A stretch of DNA of 64,000 bases from Pseudomonadota bacterium (GCA_021813805.1 JAKAJL010000010.1:27956-91955); one strand, 5' to 3'. Positions 53,156-63,757 are shown, counted from the first letter of the stretch. A program made the numbers and translations. The notes: generated by a model not told the origin, from the sequence alone.

Positions 53156-56100
53156 TCAAGTCACGAGTTCAGCGGGACTTCCGGATGGGCCTTTCTCGTT
53201 CTTCTCGCCCCAGGAATGGGCGATGCCGAACACCACGGGAACGAAGACCAGCGTCGCCACGGTCGCGAAAAGGAGGCCGCCGATCACCGCGCGGCCGAGC
53301 GGCGCGTTCTGTTCGGCGCTCAGCGCCATCGGCGCCATGCCGATGATCATGGCGAGCGCCGTCATCAGCACTGGGCGGAAGCGCCCGACGCCGGCGTTGA
53401 GCGCCGCCTCGAACGGCGGCAGCCCGTCGGCGAGCTGTTCGCGGGCGAAGCTCACCACCAGGATCGAATTGGCCGTCGCCACGCCCATGGTCATGATCGC
53501 GCCGGTCAGCGCGGGAACGGAAAGCGTCGTGTGGGTCGCGAACAGCATCCAGGTCACGCCCGCCAGCGCCGCCGGCAGCGCCGAGACGATGACGAAAGGG
53601 TCGGTCCACGACTGGAAATTGACGACGATCAACAGATAGATCAGCACGACGGCCAGCGCCAATCCTTCATAAAGCTGGGTATAGGCCGAGTTCATCGTCG
53701 CCGTCTGGCCGCGCAGGACGATCTGGGTGCCGCGCGGGCGCTGCGACTGGAATTCGTCGAGAATTTTGTTGATGTCGCTGGCGACGCCTCCGAGATCGCG
53801 CCCTGAATTGGTCGCGAAAATGTCGAGCACCGGCTGGACGGAATAATGCGAGACCACCGCGTCGGTGACGGTCCGGCTGATCTCGGCGAGAGCGCCGAGG
53901 ATCTGCGGCGCATTACCCACCGACACCGGGATGCGGGCGAGGTCCAGCAGCGAATGCATCCAATATTGCGGCGTCTGGACCACGACTGGATAGGACACGC
54001 CATTCTGCGGATTGAGCCAGAACACCGGATTCGTCTGGATCGAGCCGGCCAAAGTGGTGAGCATGGACCTGGCGATGTCTCTTTCCGTTACGCCAAGACG
54101 ATCGGCGAGAATGCGGTTGACGTCCACTCTGATCGTCGGGAGGTCGCCCGGCTGCTGGATGCGAGCGTCGGCGACGCCCGTGACGTGCGCGATGCGTTTC
54201 AGCAGCTTGTTGGCGAGTTCGCGATTGGCCTCGCGATTGTTGCCGATGATCTGGACGTCGATCGGGGCCGGCAGACCGAAATTGAGGATCTGCGTCACGA
54301 TGTCGGCGGGCAGGAAGGAGAAGGTCGCCTCAGGGAAGAGGTGCGGGAGCTTTTCACGCAGGGCGCGGACGAGTTCCTCGCTCTTCCTTTCCTGCCCCTC
54401 CTTCAGGGTGATCAGGATATCGCCATCCATGGCGCCGATCGTTCCGGAATTGCTGTAGGCCATGTTGATGCCGCTGATCGGCAGGCCGATATTGTCGACG
54501 ATCGAAGAAATGGCGTCCGGGCCGGCGATCTGCCTGATGGCGTCCTGGACGCGCGTGAACAAGCGGCCGGTCTCCTCGATGCGCAGACCCGTCGGGCCGC
54601 GCACATGGAGCTTCAGTTGAACCGACTCCACCGGCGGGAAGAAATTCTGGCCGAGCGTCGGGACAAGGAGCAGCGAGGACAGGACAAAGCCCATAAAACC
54701 GGCGATGAACACTTTCCGCCGACGCATCGCGGTTATCAGGATGCGCTCATAGCCGTTCCGCGCCGCCGAGAAACGCCGTTCGAACCCATGCTGGAAACGC
54801 CCGAAAACGGTGCGGGGCTCCGCATGCGGATCGTGAGCGTGGCCGGCCAGGAGATAATTCGCCATGGTCGGCACCAGAGTGCGCGACAGGAGATAGGAGC
54901 CCACGAGCGCGAAGACGACGGCTTTCGCCATCGGCCGGAACAGATAGCCGGAAATGCCGCCGAGACTGAACATCGGCACGAAGACGATAGAGATGCAAAG
55001 CAGCGAGACCGTCGCCGGAATCACGATCTGGCGGGCGCCGTCCATGATCGCCGCCTCGATCTCCTTCTTTTGTTCGAGCTGGAAATTGATGTTCTCGATC
55101 GTCACGGTCGCGTCGTCCACCAGGATGCCGACCGCCAGGGCGAGGCCGCCCAGGGTCATGACATTGATGTTCTCGCCGGTCGCCGCGAGCAGGGTGACCG
55201 AGAACAGAATGGCGAGCGGGATAGAAATGATGATGATGACCGTCGAGCGCCAGCTTCCCAGGAAGACCAGGATCATCAGGCCGGTCAGCGCCGCCGCCAG
55301 CACGCCTTCGCGGATCACCGAGCGCACCGCGTTCTCGACGAAGGGCGACTGGTCGCCAACCGCGACGAGCTTGAGCGATTCCGGCAGCATTTCCTTCACG
55401 AGCGGCAGAAGGTTCTTCACGCCATTGATGACGTCGAGCGTTGAAGCCGAACCTGCCTTGAGGATGGTCATCAGCACGGCGGGCGAGCCGTCGACGCGCA
55501 CCATATTGATCTGCGGCGGAAAACTGTCATGCGCGTAAGCCACATCGCCGATGCGCACCGTCGCGCCTTTGACCGTCTTGATCGGAAGCTGGTTGAGCTT
55601 CGGGATCGTCTGTGGCGAGTCGTTCAGCTGGATGACATATTCCTTGTTCCCGATCTTCTCCGTTCCGGCGGGGATGATCAGATCCTGTCGGCCGACCGCC
55701 TTGACGACGTCATCCGCGGACAGGCCGTAAGAGAGCAGCTTTTCCTGATTGACGTCGATCTGCACCTGCCGCACTTCGCCGCCATAGGGCGACGGCACGG
55801 CGGCGCCCGCGACGGTGGCGAGCTGTGGTCGGATCAAATTCTGACCGAAGTCGAAAATCTTCGCCTGGGGCAAGGAAGCGCTCGACAAGGCGAGCTGAAT
55901 CACCGGCACGCTGGAGGCGTTGAAACTTAGCACATAGGGCGGCGTGATGCCGGGCGGCAGCAGCTTCAGGACGGTTTGCGAAGCGGCGGTGATCTGGGCG
56001 AGCGCGGCATTGATGTTCACTGTCGGCTGGAAGAAGATCTTCACCACGCCATAGCCCGACAGCGACTGGGATTCGATATGTTCGATATCGTTGACGGTCG

Positions 56101-56320
56101 CGCTGATTGCCCGCTCGTAATAATAGACAACGCGTCCGGACATGTCTTCCGGCGGCAGGCCGTTGTATGTCCAGACCACCGCGACCACCGGAATGCGGAT
56201 CGCCGGAAAAATATCGGTCGGCGTGCGCACCCAGGACATGACGCCGAAAATGCAGATCAGCATCCCCATCACGACAAAGGTGTAAGGACGCTGTAACGCG
56301 ATACGGACAAGGGCAAGCAT
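53156..56320 (-). CDS. RND efflux permease (second of pair)
   Basis: A 1054-residue RND transporter with the standard 12-helix, two-loop layout. Visible motifs: PTDIFPAIRIPVVAVVW in the first periplasmic part, GGLALAVGILVDDATVTIENI (helix 4 with the proton-relay Asp-Asp), and MTALAMIIGMAPMALSAEQN near the end. This is a subgroup of HAE-like exporters seen in soil proteobacteria. It is closely related to the permease at 57904-61137 and has a similar upstream DNA. Substrate unknown; drugs, solvents or organic acids are possible. Confidence 0.9.
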   Translation of the reverse strand: MLALVRIALQRPYTFVVMGMLICIFGVMSWVRTPTDIFPAIRIPVVAVVWTYNGLPPEDMSGRVVYYYERAISATVNDIEHIESQSLSGYGVVKIFFQPTVNINAALAQITAASQTVLKLLPPGITPPYVLSFNASSVPVIQLALSSASLPQAKIFDFGQNLIRPQLATVAGAAVPSPYGGEVRQVQIDVNQEKLLSYGLSADDVVKAVGRQDLIIPAGTEKIGNKEYVIQLNDSPQTIPKLNQLPIKTVKGATVRIGDVAYAHDSFPPQINMVRVDGSPAVLMTILKAGSASTLDVINGVKNLLPLVKEMLPESLKLVAVGDQSPFVENAVRSVIREGVLAAALTGLMILVFLGSWRSTVIIIISIPLAILFSVTLLAATGENINVMTLGGLALAVGILVDDATVTIENINFQLEQKKEIEAAIMDGARQIVIPATVSLLCISIVFVPMFSLGGISGYLFRPMAKAVVFALVGSYLLSRTLVPTMANYLLAGHAHDPHAEPRTVFGRFQHGFERRFSAARNGYERILITAMRRRKVFIAGFMGFVLSSLLLVPTLGQNFFPPVESVQLKLHVRGPTGLRIEETGRLFTRVQDAIRQIAGPDAISSIVDNIGLPISGINMAYSNSGTIGAMDGDILITLKEGQERKSEELVRALREKLPHLFPEATFSFLPADIVTQILNFGLPAPIDVQIIGNNREANRELANKLLKRIAHVTGVADARIQQPGDLPTIRVDVNRILADRLGVTERDIARSMLTTLAGSIQTNPVFWLNPQNGVSYPVVVQTPQYWMHSLLDLARIPVSVGNAPQILGALAEISRTVTDAVVSHYSVQPVLDIFATNSGRDLGGVASDINKILDEFQSQRPRGTQIVLRGQTATMNSAYTQLYEGLALAVVLIYLLIVVNFQSWTDPFVIVSALPAALAGVTWMLFATHTTLSVPALTGAIMTMGVATANSILVVSFAREQLADGLPPFEAALNAGVGRFRPVLMTALAMIIGMAPMALSAEQNAPLGRAVIGGLLFATVATLVFVPVVFGIAHSWGEKNEKGPSGSPAELVT

Positions 56321-56699
56321 TCACCACACCCCAAGAACGGTGGAAAATTCAGACGGGATGCAGTTTCGCTCGCCGCCTCGGGCCGCAACCAGCGCCCCGA
56401 TCCGGCGCGGCGGTCATGCCGCCCCGCCGCCTTCGCGGTCGCACGGATCTCCCGACGGCGATGCGTTGCGGGCGAGCAATACCATTGACCCACCTCATCG
56501 GCAACATGAAACCTTGCGCTTGAGCGTTCCAGCTCCGCGCTATTTCGATCGGCGCTTATTAGCGTAGCCGCCGCGGAACCGAAACAAAATTATTTTTTAG
56601 TGTCAACGCTCTCATTTTTCACAGGAAGGACGCCATATCGCCATGATTTCGCGACGCTCGTCGATTGCCGTTCGGCTGACGCGAGCTCATGGCCGCGAT
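56321..56699. other. 379-base gap before the second RND permease, resembling the gap before the first
   Basis: No gene is seen. Read as minus-strand upstream DNA, it shares with 61138-61430 a block like TTCAG-CGGGA-GC-TTCGC close to the start codon and a distal AAATTATTTTTTA block next to GCCGC-rich DNA (about 56585-56600 and 61405-61425). The same order and spacing suggest a duplicated promoter region, so the second permease probably has its own promoter. Confidence 0.5.
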
Positions 56700-57893
56700 T
56701 CAAATTCCGGCCGCCGACGCCATCACGCGATCGGGCTTGCCGATGCGGACGGGGTCGCCGTCCACAAGCCCATCGCCGGGATTGTCGATGAGCCGGTCGT
56801 GAAGAGAAACCCCTGACGCGACTTCGACCTCGACGCCATAATCATGGGCGACGACAATCTTCTTGAACCGGGCGCGTCCGTTGACGATCGTCGCAACGCT
56901 CACCCCATTTGGGCCTATCGCCAATGCGCTGGAAGGAATGCGCAGCGCGGCGCCGCTCGTTTTCGGCAAGGAGAAACTTACGTTCACATACGCGCCGGGC
57001 GTCAGGGCGCGGTCGAAATTGGCAGCGTTCAACTCCACCAGCAAAGTGCGCGATTTGACATCGATCGCATGCGATGTCGTCACGACGGCCGCATGAAAAA
57101 CACGACCTGGCTGCTGGGTCAGAGTCATTGTCGCAGCAACCCCCTCATGCAGATCTGACGCGTAGTTCTCCGGCGCGCTGACATAGATGCGCACGGCGTG
57201 GATATCGGCGACCTTGAACAGGGGCGGATGCTTGCCGGAAACCGTGACATAGGAGCCGATGTCGATATTGCGGGCCGTGACGACGCCATCGAAAGGCGCG
57301 ACCACATTCGCGAAAGCCTTCCATGCCAGCAGTCGATTGAGGTCGGCGACGGCGGCGGCGACATCGGCCTGTTCGACGCGCGCATGGCTCGCCGTCGCAT
57401 CGCTGGCCTGCTGCGACACGGCGCCGGTGGCGCGCAGGGCATTCCAACGCTGCGATGTCAGGTCGGCGAAAGCCTCCGCCGATTTGGCCCGCGCGACCAA
57501 TTGGCGCGCCCGCGCGATGCGCTGGTCGAGATCCGGCGTGTCGATCACCGCCAGAACCTCGCCTTTTTTCACGAAGGCGCCGTAGTCCGTTCGCCATTCC
57601 TTGACATAGCCGGAGACCTGCGCCTCGATCGCGGCGTCATAGAAAGGCCAGACCTGACCGGGCAGAATGAAACTGCGCGGGCTGGAGTCCAGACGAGGCG
57701 AGACCAGCGCCACGCTGACGATGGCGCGCTTGTCCGTCCAGCGCGCGAGCTTCGACGTCGCGTTGCGCCTTTGCACGACGCCCTGCGCGGCGAGCCCGGC
57801 AAGGACGATCAGAGCCAAAGGCAGAATGAACCTGCCGAGGCGTTTGCGCGGCCGCGACGGTTCCGTGACGGCGACACGCGGGTGCTCGTTCAT
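56700..57893 (-). CDS. RND efflux periplasmic adaptor
   Basis: A 397-residue membrane-fusion protein. An N-terminal membrane anchor (FILPLALIVLAGLAAQGVV) is followed by ILPGQVWPFYDAAIEAQVSGYVKEW, KKGEVLAVIDTPDLDQRIARARQL (lipoyl and hairpin start), FDGVVTARNIDIGSYVT and PGAYVNVSFSLP. It starts 10 bases after the first permease stop and has GAGGA upstream, so it is co-transcribed with that permease. No outer-membrane channel gene is in this run; the NodT-like channel 6 kb away could serve. Confidence 0.9.
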   Translation of the reverse strand: MNEHPRVAVTEPSRPRKRLGRFILPLALIVLAGLAAQGVVQRRNATSKLARWTDKRAIVSVALVSPRLDSSPRSFILPGQVWPFYDAAIEAQVSGYVKEWRTDYGAFVKKGEVLAVIDTPDLDQRIARARQLVARAKSAEAFADLTSQRWNALRATGAVSQQASDATASHARVEQADVAAAVADLNRLLAWKAFANVVAPFDGVVTARNIDIGSYVTVSGKHPPLFKVADIHAVRIYVSAPENYASDLHEGVAATMTLTQQPGRVFHAAVVTTSHAIDVKSRTLLVELNAANFDRALTPGAYVNVSFSLPKTSGAALRIPSSALAIGPNGVSVATIVNGRARFKKIVVAHDYGVEVEVASGVSLHDRLIDNPGDGLVDGDPVRIGKPDRVMASAAGI

Positions 57894-57903
57894 GTCGCGA
57901 TCC

Positions 57904-60900
57904 TCATTTGGCGGTTTCAGGAGCGGCGGCTTCGGATTCGTTGCGCCGCGAATGAACGATGCTGAAAACGACGGGAACGAAGATCAGGGTCGCAACCGTC
58001 GAGAACAGGAGGCCGCCGATCACCGCGCGGCCAAGCGGCGCATTCTGTTCCGCGCTGAGTGCCATCGGCGCCATGCCGATGATCATGGCGGAGGCCGTCA
58101 TCAGCACCGGTCGGAACCGGCCGAATCCCGCTTCGAGCGCGGCGCTGACCGAGTCCAGTCCCTCGGCGAGCTTTTCGCGCGCAAAGGCGATCACCAGCAA
58201 CGAATTGGCGGTGGCGACGCCGACGCACATGATGGCGCCGGTCAGCGCAGGCACGGACAGCGTGGTCTTCGACAGAAACAGCATCCACACAATGCCCGCC
58301 TGGGCCGATGGGAGGGCGCTGACGATGACGAACGGATCGAGCCATGACTGGAAATTGACGACGATCAGCAGATAGATCAGCACGATCGCCAGGGCCAGAC
58401 CGAGGAAGAGCTGGGTATAGGCGGCGTTCATCGTCGCGGTCTGTCCGCGAAGGATCACCTGGGTGCCGCGGGGGCGCTCCTTGTCCATGTCGGCGATGAT
58501 CTTCTGGACGTCGTTCGAGACGCCGCCGAGGTCCCGCTTGTTGTTCGAGGCGAAAATGTCGATCACGGGTTGAACCGAATAATGCGAGACGACGGCGTCG
58601 CTGACGGTGCGGCTGATTCGCGCCAAGCCGCCGAGAATCTGTGTCGAACGCCAAAGCCGTGGTGTGGAGTTGGGGGAGAGGCCATCGCCGCGCGCCAAGC
58701 CGCCGGAACTCTGTTTCGACTCGGTTTGCGATATCGGCAGGCGCGCGAGCGAATCGAGCGAATCCATCCAATATTGCGGGGTTTGCGCCACCACCGGATA
58801 AGATATGCCGGTTTTCGGATTGAGCCAGAACACCGGGTCGGTCTGGATCGACCCCGCAAGCGTCACCTGGAGTGAGGTGACGACGTCGCTTTCGGTCACG
58901 CCGACCTGATCGGCGAGGGTGCGGTTGACATCGACGCGAATGGTGGGGACGTCGAAGACCTGCTGGATGCGCGCATCCGCCACGCCGGTGATACGGGCGA
59001 TGCGCCTGAGCATCTTTTGCGCGAAAGCCTTGTTGGCCTCCATGTTATTGCCGACGATCTGGACATCGATCGGCGCCGGCAATCCGAAATTGAGGATCTG
59101 GGTCACGATGTCGGCGGGCAGGAACGAGAATTGCACGCCTGGAAATTTTTCAGGGAGGACTTCGCGCAGGCGTTCGACCACCCGCTCGGTATGTTTCTCC
59201 TGACCTTCCTTGAGCGTGATGAGCACATCGGCGTCGGCGGCGCTGATCGTGCCGGAATTGCCGTAAGCCGCATTGATGCCGCTGATCGGCAGGCCGATGT
59301 TGTCGACGATCGAGGACACGTTCTCCGGCCCGGCGACACGCCGAACCTCGGCCTCGATCCGATCGCCCAGCCGCGCCGTGCTTTCGATCCTCAAGCCGGC
59401 CGAGCCACGGAAATGCAGCTTGATCTGCGTGGTCTCGACCTCGGGAAAGAAATTCCTGCCAAGGAACGGAAAAAGGCTGAACGACGCGATGACGAATCCG
59501 AGGAAGGCGAAAACGAAACGCAGCCGCAATTTCAGCGCTTTGGCGAGCAGTCCGGCATAGGCGTGGCGGAATGCCTCGAACCGATGCTCGAAGGCGCGCT
59601 GGAAGCGCACCAGCGGATTGCGCGGCGGCGGCGCGTCTTCACCCATATGCCCGCCCTGACCGGCGAGCAGATAATGGGCCATGGTCGGAACGAGCGTCAG
59701 GGAGAGGACGTAGGACGCCGTCAGCGCAAAGACCACCGCCTTGGCCAAAGGTCGGAACAGATAGCCCGAGACGCCGGTGAGGCCGAACATGGAGACGAAG
59801 ACGATCGACATGCACATGAGCGAGATCGTCACCGGAGCGATGATCTGGCGGGCGCAGTCGGTGATCGCGGTTTCGATCTCCTTGTCGCGCTCGAGTTGCG
59901 AATTGATGTTCTCGATCCATACGGTCGCGTCGTCGACCAATATGCCGACCGCCAGCGCGAGACCGCCAAGCGTCATCACGTTGATGGTTTCGCCGGTGGC
60001 CGCGAGCGCTGCGATCGCCGCGAGAATCGCCAGCGGAATCGACACGCTGATGATCATGGTCGAACGCACGCTGCCGAGGAAGAGCAGAATCATCAGACCC
60101 GTAAGGCCCGCCGCGATCAGGCCCTCGCGAATAACCGAGCGCACGGCCGCCTCGACGAAGACGGACTGATCGCCAACCGCTTTGAGATGCAGCGATTGCG
60201 GGATGGTTTCCCGCAATTGCGGCAAGAGCTTCTTGACGCCCGAAATCACATCGAGGGTTGACGCCGACCCCGCCTTCACGATGGTCATCAGCACGGCGTT
60301 GGAGCCGTTCACCCGCACGATATTGGTTTGCGGCGGATAGCTGTCATGCACATAGGCGACGTCGCGCAACATCACCGTGGCGCCGCCAACGGTGCGAACC
60401 GGCAGCCCGTTGAGGTCCTGCAGGCGCTGCGGCGAGTCGTTCAGATCGACGACATACTCGAACATGCCAATCTTTTCGGTTCCGACTGGCGTGATCAGAT
60501 TCTGATTTGCGACCGCGTTCACGACATCTTGCGCCGAAAGGCCATAGGATTGCAGCTTCGCCTGATCGATGTCGATCTGGACCTGGCGAACCTTGCCGCC
60601 ATAGGGCGAGGGCACGGCGGCGCCTTGAACCGTCGCCAGCGCCGGGCGAATGGTGTTTTGCGCGGCGTCGAAGATCTTGGCTTGCGACAAGGCCTTGCTC
60701 GACAGCGCCAGCTGCAGGATCGGCACGCTCGACGCGTCGAAACTCAGCACATAGGGCGGCGTGATGCCGGGCGGCAGCAACTTCAGGACGGTTTGCGACG
60801 CGGCTGTGATCTGAGCGAGCGCCGCGTTGATGTTCACCGTCGGCTGGAAGAAGATCTTCACCACGCCATAGCCGGCCAGCGATTGAGATTCGATGTGTTC

Positions 60901-61137
60901 GATATCGTTGACCTGCGCGCTCAGCGTGCGTTCGTAATAATAGACGACCCGCCCCGACATGTCGTCGGGAGGAAGGCCGTTATAAGTCCACACCACCGCG
61001 ACGACAGGAATGCGGATAGAGGGAAAAATGTCGGTTGGCGTGCGAACCCACGCCATGACGCCGAAAATGCAGATCAGCATCCCCATCACGACAAAGGTGT
61101 AGGGACGCCGTAGCGCGACACGAACAAGAAAAAACAT
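57904..61137 (-). CDS. RND efflux permease (first of pair), with in-frame insertion
   Basis: A 1077-residue RND transporter; same motifs as its partner (PTDIFPSIRIPVVAVVW, GILVDDATVWIENINSQLE, MTASAMIIGMAPMALSAEQN). Where the partner reads LARIPVSVGNAPQILGALAE, this protein has about 24 extra residues (SSGGLARGDGLSPNSTP then RLWRSTQILGGLAR), encoded at about 58640-58725 and flanked by a short direct repeat. The insertion lies in the second periplasmic loop. Reading frame is kept, so function may be retained. It leads the operon with the adaptor. Confidence 0.9.
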   Translation of the reverse strand: MFFLVRVALRRPYTFVVMGMLICIFGVMAWVRTPTDIFPSIRIPVVAVVWTYNGLPPDDMSGRVVYYYERTLSAQVNDIEHIESQSLAGYGVVKIFFQPTVNINAALAQITAASQTVLKLLPPGITPPYVLSFDASSVPILQLALSSKALSQAKIFDAAQNTIRPALATVQGAAVPSPYGGKVRQVQIDIDQAKLQSYGLSAQDVVNAVANQNLITPVGTEKIGMFEYVVDLNDSPQRLQDLNGLPVRTVGGATVMLRDVAYVHDSYPPQTNIVRVNGSNAVLMTIVKAGSASTLDVISGVKKLLPQLRETIPQSLHLKAVGDQSVFVEAAVRSVIREGLIAAGLTGLMILLFLGSVRSTMIISVSIPLAILAAIAALAATGETINVMTLGGLALAVGILVDDATVWIENINSQLERDKEIETAITDCARQIIAPVTISLMCMSIVFVSMFGLTGVSGYLFRPLAKAVVFALTASYVLSLTLVPTMAHYLLAGQGGHMGEDAPPPRNPLVRFQRAFEHRFEAFRHAYAGLLAKALKLRLRFVFAFLGFVIASFSLFPFLGRNFFPEVETTQIKLHFRGSAGLRIESTARLGDRIEAEVRRVAGPENVSSIVDNIGLPISGINAAYGNSGTISAADADVLITLKEGQEKHTERVVERLREVLPEKFPGVQFSFLPADIVTQILNFGLPAPIDVQIVGNNMEANKAFAQKMLRRIARITGVADARIQQVFDVPTIRVDVNRTLADQVGVTESDVVTSLQVTLAGSIQTDPVFWLNPKTGISYPVVAQTPQYWMDSLDSLARLPISQTESKQSSGGLARGDGLSPNSTPRLWRSTQILGGLARISRTVSDAVVSHYSVQPVIDIFASNNKRDLGGVSNDVQKIIADMDKERPRGTQVILRGQTATMNAAYTQLFLGLALAIVLIYLLIVVNFQSWLDPFVIVSALPSAQAGIVWMLFLSKTTLSVPALTGAIMCVGVATANSLLVIAFAREKLAEGLDSVSAALEAGFGRFRPVLMTASAMIIGMAPMALSAEQNAPLGRAVIGGLLFSTVATLIFVPVVFSIVHSRRNESEAAAPETAK
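58619..58721. repeat. Direct repeat (72-base offset) inside the first RND permease gene
   Basis: CGCGCCAAGCCGCCG starts at 58619 and again at 58691, each followed by a related AATCTGTGTCGAA / AACTCTGTTTCGA stretch. The 72-base offset equals the extra 24 codons relative to the partner permease, consistent with a tandem duplication in one copy followed by divergence. Confidence 0.65.
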
Positions 61138-61487
61138 TCAACCGATCTCGTTGACGGAAGACGACGGATTCAGCGGGAAGCGACTTCGCGCGCAGCGTTC
61201 GACCACATATTGCGGCCAAAGCCGGCAATCCGATTCAGTCCCCTCGTCTCCGTCACAACCGCGCAAGCGATCAAATGACGATGAGCTGCAGGCGCGCGAA
61301 ATCATTCGCTTAACCTCGACAGGATGACGTGAAAAATCACGCAGGAGTCTTCAACCCGGTGCGTGAGGCCGTATTTTCTTTAGCTCGAAGGCGGCCGCAG
61401 CTAAACGAAATTATTTTTTAAAATCTGCAAGTTAATGCGCCGCAAAAATGGCGCCGCATTGCCACAATGGTCGCATGGTCCGCTTCC
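61138..61487. other. 350-base gap between hypE and the first RND permease
   Basis: No gene is seen. The half nearer 61138 is the upstream region of the RND permease and matches parts of 56321-56699. A strongly AT-rich block (about 61405-61430, AAATTATTTTTTAAAATC) is the most promoter-like part. No hairpin terminator for hypE stands out. Confidence 0.5.
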
Positions 61488-62537
61488 TCAGCAGATTCGT
61501 GGCAATTGTTCGCCGGAGAGCCAGTCGACGATTCTGTCGCCGCCGAAGCTTGTTGCCATTTGGACGAAGTTCTGTTCGTCCTCGACGACCTGGCCGATGA
61601 TCGCGGCGTCGCGGCCAAGTTCGTGGGCGCGCATCGCGGCGAGGAGTTTTTGCGCGGCCTCCGGCGCGACGAAGGCGACGAGCTTGCCTTCATTGGCGAC
61701 GAACAGCGGGTCGAGGCCGAGCAGTTCGCAGGCCGCCGCGACTTGCTTTTTGACCGGCAGCGCGTCCTCCTCGATGCGAACGCCGACGCCCGATTGATGC
61801 GCGATCTCGTTCAGCGTCGCCGCGAGGCCGCCGCGGGTCGGGTCGCGCATCAGCCGCAGGGAGGACCCGCAGGCCGCGACCATATCGGCGACCAGACCGT
61901 GCAGCGCGGCGGAATCGGACAGGATCTGGGTCTCGAACTGCAGGTTCTCGCGGCTCGACATGATGGCGACGCCATGGTCCCCGATCGAGCCGGAAACCAG
62001 GATCGCGTCGCCCGGCCGCGCCCGTTCGCCCGACAGATGGATCCCCTCCGGCACGATCCCGATTCCGGCGGTGGAGATGAACACGCCGTCCGCCTTGCCG
62101 CGCTCCACGACTTTGGTGTCGCCGGCGACAATCTTCACTCCCGCCGCCTGCGCCGCGGCGCCCATGCTGTGGGCGATGCGCTGCAGTTCGGAAAGCGCAA
62201 AACCTTCCTCCAGGATAAAACTCGCGGACAGATGCAGCGGCCGCGCGCCGGCCATGGCGAGATCGTTGATCGTGCCATGCACGGCGAGCGAGCCGATGTC
62301 GCCGCCAGGGAAAAACAGGGGCGAGACGACATAGCCGTCGGTGGTCATGGCGAGCCGCCCGGCCGGCATGTCGAACACCGCCTGATCGTTGCCCTGCGCC
62401 AGAAGGTCGTTGGCGAAAGCCTTGTGGAAAATCTCGCCGATCAATTGCGCCATCGCCCGTCCGCCCGAGCCATGGGACAGATCGACCCGCCCGGTCTTGA
62501 TGTCGAGCTTGCGCGTTCGCAGGCGCGGCGCGTTCAT
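61488..62537 (-). CDS. hypE: [NiFe]-hydrogenase maturation carbamoyl dehydratase
   Basis: A 349-residue HypE. SHGSGGRAMAQLI is the AIR-synthase-type N-terminal motif, MTTDGYVVSPLFFPGGDIGSLAVHGTINDLAM the ATP-binding region, MRDPTRGGLAATLNEIA the second, and the chain ends in PRIC, whose terminal Cys carries the carbamoyl then cyanide group. With HypF it makes the CN ligands of the hydrogenase iron. Start ATG overlaps the hypD stop (ATGA). Confidence 0.96.
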   Translation of the reverse strand: MNAPRLRTRKLDIKTGRVDLSHGSGGRAMAQLIGEIFHKAFANDLLAQGNDQAVFDMPAGRLAMTTDGYVVSPLFFPGGDIGSLAVHGTINDLAMAGARPLHLSASFILEEGFALSELQRIAHSMGAAAQAAGVKIVAGDTKVVERGKADGVFISTAGIGIVPEGIHLSGERARPGDAILVSGSIGDHGVAIMSSRENLQFETQILSDSAALHGLVADMVAACGSSLRLMRDPTRGGLAATLNEIAHQSGVGVRIEEDALPVKKQVAAACELLGLDPLFVANEGKLVAFVAPEAAQKLLAAMRAHELGRDAAIIGQVVEDEQNFVQMATSFGGDRIVDWLSGEQLPRIC

Positions 62538-63757
62538 GAGGCTTGCCTTTCCCCTTTTGGTTGGGCGAGGCGCTTTGGCGAACCGGAGGTCCGCGTAAGC
62601 GAATAACCGGCGTCCACTTTTTCGCGCGCCGCGCCGGCGCCGCGAAAGCGCCCATAGGTCCAGTGGGCGGCGCAGGAGCCTTCGGAGGACACCATGCACG
62701 AGCCCATCGGCGTTTCCGGCGTGCACAGGGTTCCAAACAATTTGCAGTCGGCGGGCTTCTTCACGCCGCGCAGGATCGCCCCGCATTCGCAGGCCGGATT
62801 GTCCTGCGCGGGAACGGTCTCGATGGCGAAAACCTTTTCCGCGTCGAAAGCCGAAAATTCCTCGCGCAGCTTCAGCGCGCTATAGGGGACCTGCCCCAGG
62901 CCCCGCCATTCGAAGGAAGCGCGAAGCTCGAACACCGAGGCCACCAGATCCTGCGCCTTGCGGTTGCCTGCCCGGGTCACCGCCCGGACATATTCGTTCT
63001 CGACCTCGCAGCGCCCCGCGTTGACCTGGCGCACCAGCATCAGGATCGCCTGGGCGACGTCGAGCGGCTCGAAACCGGCGACCACCACCGGCTTCTGGAA
63101 TTCCTCGGCGAAAAATTCGTAAGGCTCGGTCCCGATCACCGTCGAGACATGGGCCGGACCGATGAAGCCGTCGATCCGCACCAGGCCGAGCTCGCGCACG
63201 TCGGGGCTCTCCAGAATGTTCTGGATCGCGGCGGGGGTGAGCACATGATTGCAGAAGACGAAAAAGTTCTTCAGTCCCTCGGCCCGCGCGCTCAGAACGG
63301 CCATCGCGGTCGGCGGCGTCGTGGTCTCGAAGCCGATCGCGAAGAAGACAACCTTGCGCTCGCGGTTCTCGCGCGCGACGCGCAGGGCGTCGAGCGTCGA
63401 ATAGACCATGCGGATGTCCGCCCCCGCCGCCTTGGCCTTGAGCAGGCTCATGCCATCGGACGACGGCACCCGCATCAGATCGGCATAGGTGCAGAGCGTG
63501 ACGTCCGGGAGGCGCGCCAGCCTCATCGCGTCGTCCATCCGGCCCACCGGCAACACGCAGACCGGGCAGCCGGGGCCGTGGATCATCCGCACGTTCTTCG
63601 GCAACAGATCCTCCAGCCCGTAACGCGCGATGGCGTGGGTGTGGCCGCCGCAGAACTCCATGAAACGATAGTCCCTGTCGGGCCTGGCCTCGGCGCGGAT
63701 GGCCGCGGCGATCTTCTTGGCCAGCTTTCCGTCGCGATATTCCTCAACATATTTCAT
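62534..63757 (-). CDS. hypD: [NiFe]-hydrogenase Fe(CN)2CO assembly scaffold
   Basis: A 407-residue Hyp[22 protein letters not shown] is the CGGHTH iron-site motif, [10 protein letters not shown] the thiol-redox pair, [13 protein letters not shown] the third motif, and C-terminal Cys residues ([31 protein letters not shown]) hold the [4Fe-4S] cluster. HypC and HypD together assemble the Fe(CN)2CO group. It overlaps both hypC and hypE by four bases. Confidence 0.96.
   Translation of the reverse strand: MKYVEEYRDGKLAKKIAAAIRAEARPDRDYRFMEFCGGHTHAIARYGLEDLLPKNVRMIHGPGCPVCVLPVGRMDDAMRLARLPDVTLCTYADLMRVPSSDGMSLLKAKAAGADIRMVYSTLDALRVARENRERKVVFFAIGFETTTPPTAMAVLSARAEGLKNFFVFCNHVLTPAAIQNILESPDVRELGLVRIDGFIGPAHVSTVIGTEPYEFFAEEFQKPVVVAGFEPLDVAQAILMLVRQVNAGRCEVENEYVRAVTRAGNRKAQDLVASVFELRASFEWRGLGQVPYSALKLREEFSAFDAEKVFAIETVPAQDNPACECGAILRGVKKPADCKLFGTLCTPETPMGSCMVSSEGSCAAHWTYGRFRGAGAAREKVDAGYSLTRTSGSPKRLAQPKGERQAS

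Noticed and set aside
53846..55444. 532-codon plus-strand open frame
   Set aside because: Antisense shadow of an RND permease gene.
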